Shown here: in pieces, positions 61,812 through 64,000 of the stretch | Numbering within the stretch: position 1 is the stretch's first letter | Layout: each line of letters starts with the position of its first letter | DNA from: Muricea muricata | Lineage: Eukaryota; Cnidaria; Anthozoa; Malacalcyonacea; Plexauridae | Direction: 5' to 3' | DNA: 64,000 nucleotides | Assembly: GCA_963855995.1 (NCBI GenBank) | Contig: OY979716.1 | Span: forward strand, 47,015,213-47,079,212 | Program-made: the position numbers and the translations under genes | Notes under the pieces: model-generated | What the model was told of the DNA's origin: nothing | The model's database searches: none | The model's input: the letters and a program-made list of their open reading frames with translations, nothing else

Positions 61812-62117
61812 CTGTTCGACTTCTTGACGGCCCTGACAATGCAACTGGACGAGTGGAGGTCTACTATAACGGCGCATGGGGAAGAGTTTGTGATGATAGC
61901 TGGGACATGTACGATGCAAGTGTTGTCTGCAGACAATTTGGTTTTCGTTTTGCCCTAGAGGCTAATCGGCGTGCACGTTACGGCCAAGGAACTGGGCCCA
62001 TTTTTTTAGCTAATGTACACTGTCGGGGTGATGAGTCAGCACTAATATCATGCAGTTATAGAGAAGTGACATATCAAAGTTGTGAAGACGCTGGCGTTCG
62101 ATGTGGAAACATTGGAA
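61812..62117 (+). CDS. SRCR domain exon, cassette 3
   Basis: 306 nt, acceptor ..acaattttag, donor GTACGA, phase 1-1, 102 residues: [40 protein letters not shown], then as in cassette 2 with six cysteines and [10 protein letters not shown]. It has the WG pair usual for SRCR where cassette 2 has WR, so cassette 2 carries the change. It splices in phase to the LDLa at 62844. Confidence 0.92.
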
Positions 62118-62843
62118 GTACGATTAATTGAACAAGGATTAATATATATCATTACACAAACAGAAGTCATGTTTTGTTTACAATTTTTTCTAACTGCAAA
62201 AATCACGAAAAACTTTCACCTGTCAGTTGATGCGTATCAATGATGAATTAAAGCATTTGCTTAGGAATTAATCGCAGCGCACAAAATGAATGTTACATTT
62301 CACATACAACAAATCATCCCAAATTTCTATCTCGACCACATTCATTTTCCATTTATTCAATAGTAAATTTATAAAACTGCTTTGACAAGGATTTATGTCA
62401 TTTAGATTAGAGTGAATCAGATTCAAAATTGATTCAGCTCGTTAATTTCGGTCTACATGTTTAGTATACTTCAGGCACAAGTAGACAACGTCAACATATT
62501 GAATAATACTGTCTGCACTGGACCACAACGTTTAAATATCGTGTTTAGGTAGTGCATGCAAAAATTACGACGGCTTATTGTACAATAGCAGTGTACTTCT
62601 GTACATTGGACCACATCGTTTGAGATACCGTTCACGCACTTCAGACAGAAAATACAACATCTAACTATAGAATACTACCGTACTTACCATACAACAATGT
62701 TTGAGATATCTGTTTCAAATAGTTCATATACAAACCATGGCACTGCGTAATGAAGAGTGCTGTCAACACTAGACCACCACGGAACTGCGGAAAATTGCGT
62801 TAGAATATTCATTTACTTGACGCAATGCTGTCTTTTCTTACAG
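62118..62843 (+). other. Cassette 3 intron
   Basis: Close copy of 56024-56751; no exon seen. Confidence 0.6.
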
Positions 62844-62969
62844 CGCCAACAAGTTGTGGTTATTCGAAGTTTCCATGTCATGATGGTCGATGTATTAATC
62901 GTGGCTATGTATGTGATGGTAAAAATAGTTGTTATGATGGTAGTGACGAAGATTATTGTAACTCAACAG
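62844..62969 (+). CDS. LDL-receptor class A exon, cassette 3
   Basis: 126 nt, acceptor ..tcttacag, donor GTTGGT, phase 1-1, 42 residues, first codon completes to Ala (Val in cassettes 1 and 2). [20 protein letters not shown] and [10 protein letters not shown] are intact. The intron after it diverges from cassette 2 at about 62995-63040 through a short deletion. The gene is expected to continue past the window edge. Confidence 0.9.
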
Positions 62970-64000
62970 GTTGGTTGTTTAACAACTGTTTGCGTTCAAG
63001 CACAAACTGCAAGCATTGCAAGCGTGACGTTTGCGCTTGAAACACGGACCGTTAGCGGTTTAAAATGTACGATCGCCGACAAGGGCCATTCACGTCTGCT
63101 GCATGGAAAGACAGCTGTGCTGCAAGAATATGCGACTGTGCTACAAAGAAATACGGCTGTGCTGCATGGTTACACGACTGTGCTGCATAGAAATGCTTCT
63201 GTGGTGCAGAGAAATGCATCCGTGCTGCGTAAACTGTTACGTCCGTGAAAATGATACAGAGACACAAAACTTTTCAGTAGAATGTCATCTGTCAGTAAAT
63301 GACCTTCTACATGTAAACATCAACGTTTCTCTGAGAATTACGCGTCTTAGCTCTAAACCTGCTTGTTCTAAACGAACAAGTAAACATTGTTTTGTATACT
63401 GTAAATTCCCCCCCCCCCCCTTATTCAATTACTTCTATCTAGAATACGAGGTGAAATAGTTTTATGTCACCACGAGGTCATCGTCGTAAGGTGTGTTTTT
63501 GTGCGAATTATTACGAAGAAAGAGTTTGATTATTGTGTGAACGTAGGAACAAAGTGAGTCCAAAATACACAGAGAAATCGTGCGTCTATTGTGGACAACA
63601 TTTCCTGGAAAATACAAAATGGATTATTACATTTAATGTCCGTAACCCCGGCCTCAAGGACCTCTATATAAATTATATCACTGTTTCGACGCGTTTTGAA
63701 ATGTTACAATATTAATCTCGACATTCCTAAGAAAAGTTCTTTTGCCTCATCCGGGAATAAATGATGCTCATCGCCCGAAATAAATTTCCTCTATATAGGG
63801 TCTGCCAGGGGTTTTTAGGTATACGGTATATTGCAGTTTTTAAAATCAGGTATATGGTATACTTCAGTTATTCTCGGGTATTAATTAGTACTTTTTGGAT
63901 TTTCATAAACTAAAACGCCAACATAAAAGAAAACCTAGAAGTATGCATTGCACTTCTAGAAGTCATAGATATTTTAAAGAAACTCGCTATGATCCTCATC
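62970..64000 (+). other. Cassette 3 intron, to window edge
   Basis: Aligns with 51524-52560 and 56878-58490. Contains the 21-bp minisatellite (63090-63236) and a C-run (63407-63420). No further exon before the edge. Confidence 0.55.

Overview
The window looks like AT-rich metazoan nuclear DNA, most likely from a cnidarian. The evidence is sparse exons bounded by GT/AG splice signals, lineage-typical secreted SRCR and LDLa modules, and a dense, nested load of metazoan transposons (PIF/Harbinger, hAT MITEs, Gypsy, BEL/Pao, Penelope-like, CR1/Jockey-like LINE). Species cannot be told from sequence alone.

Host content is small. One rightward gene can be pieced together: a signal-peptide exon at 24549-24687 (ends in phase 1), then three tandem SRCR + LDLa cassettes (SRCR 36831-37145, LDLa 51398-51523; SRCR 55718-56023, LDLa 56752-56877; SRCR 61812-62117, LDLa 62844-62969). 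All six domain exons are symmetric phase 1-1, so they can be joined or multiplied without breaking frame. The last cassette runs off the right edge. A second copy of the signal-peptide exon, with its flanks, lies on the minus strand at 9000-9135, so two paralogous genes appear to be arranged head to head about 15.4 kb apart.

Layout. 1-8.5 kb: intergenic, with a tandem duplication, several foldback/MITE elements, a mirrored 21-bp minisatellite, and a nested foldback element (6743-8462). 9.0-9.1 kb: minus-strand signal exon. 10.8-12.5 kb: decayed BEL/Pao and Gypsy gag. 12.47-20.83 kb: a foldback element whose inverted ends carry 31-bp minisatellites. It splits the Gypsy gag (remainder and primer-binding site at 20.83-20.97 kb) and itself contains an apparently intact two-gene Harbinger transposon (14706-18661) with a TTA target duplication. 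21.3-22.6 kb: Penelope-like element in two opposed pieces. 22.8-23.3 kb: palindromic MITEs. 24.5 kb: plus-strand signal exon. 24.7-36.8 kb: presumed first intron, repeats only. 36.8-53.5 kb: cassette unit 1, interrupted by a 13.5 kb transposon cluster (37.37-50.88 kb: RecQ-like fragment, Gypsy pol fragment, second Harbinger broken by a complete 4.9 kb Gypsy element with 106-bp LTRs). 53.5-55.66 kb: long-armed foldback element. 55.66-61.75 kb: unit 2, carrying a LINE insertion. 61.76 kb to the end: unit 3.

Because the three cassette units are close copies, each acts as an empty-site reference for insertions in the others, so several transposon boundaries and target duplications can be read directly from this window.
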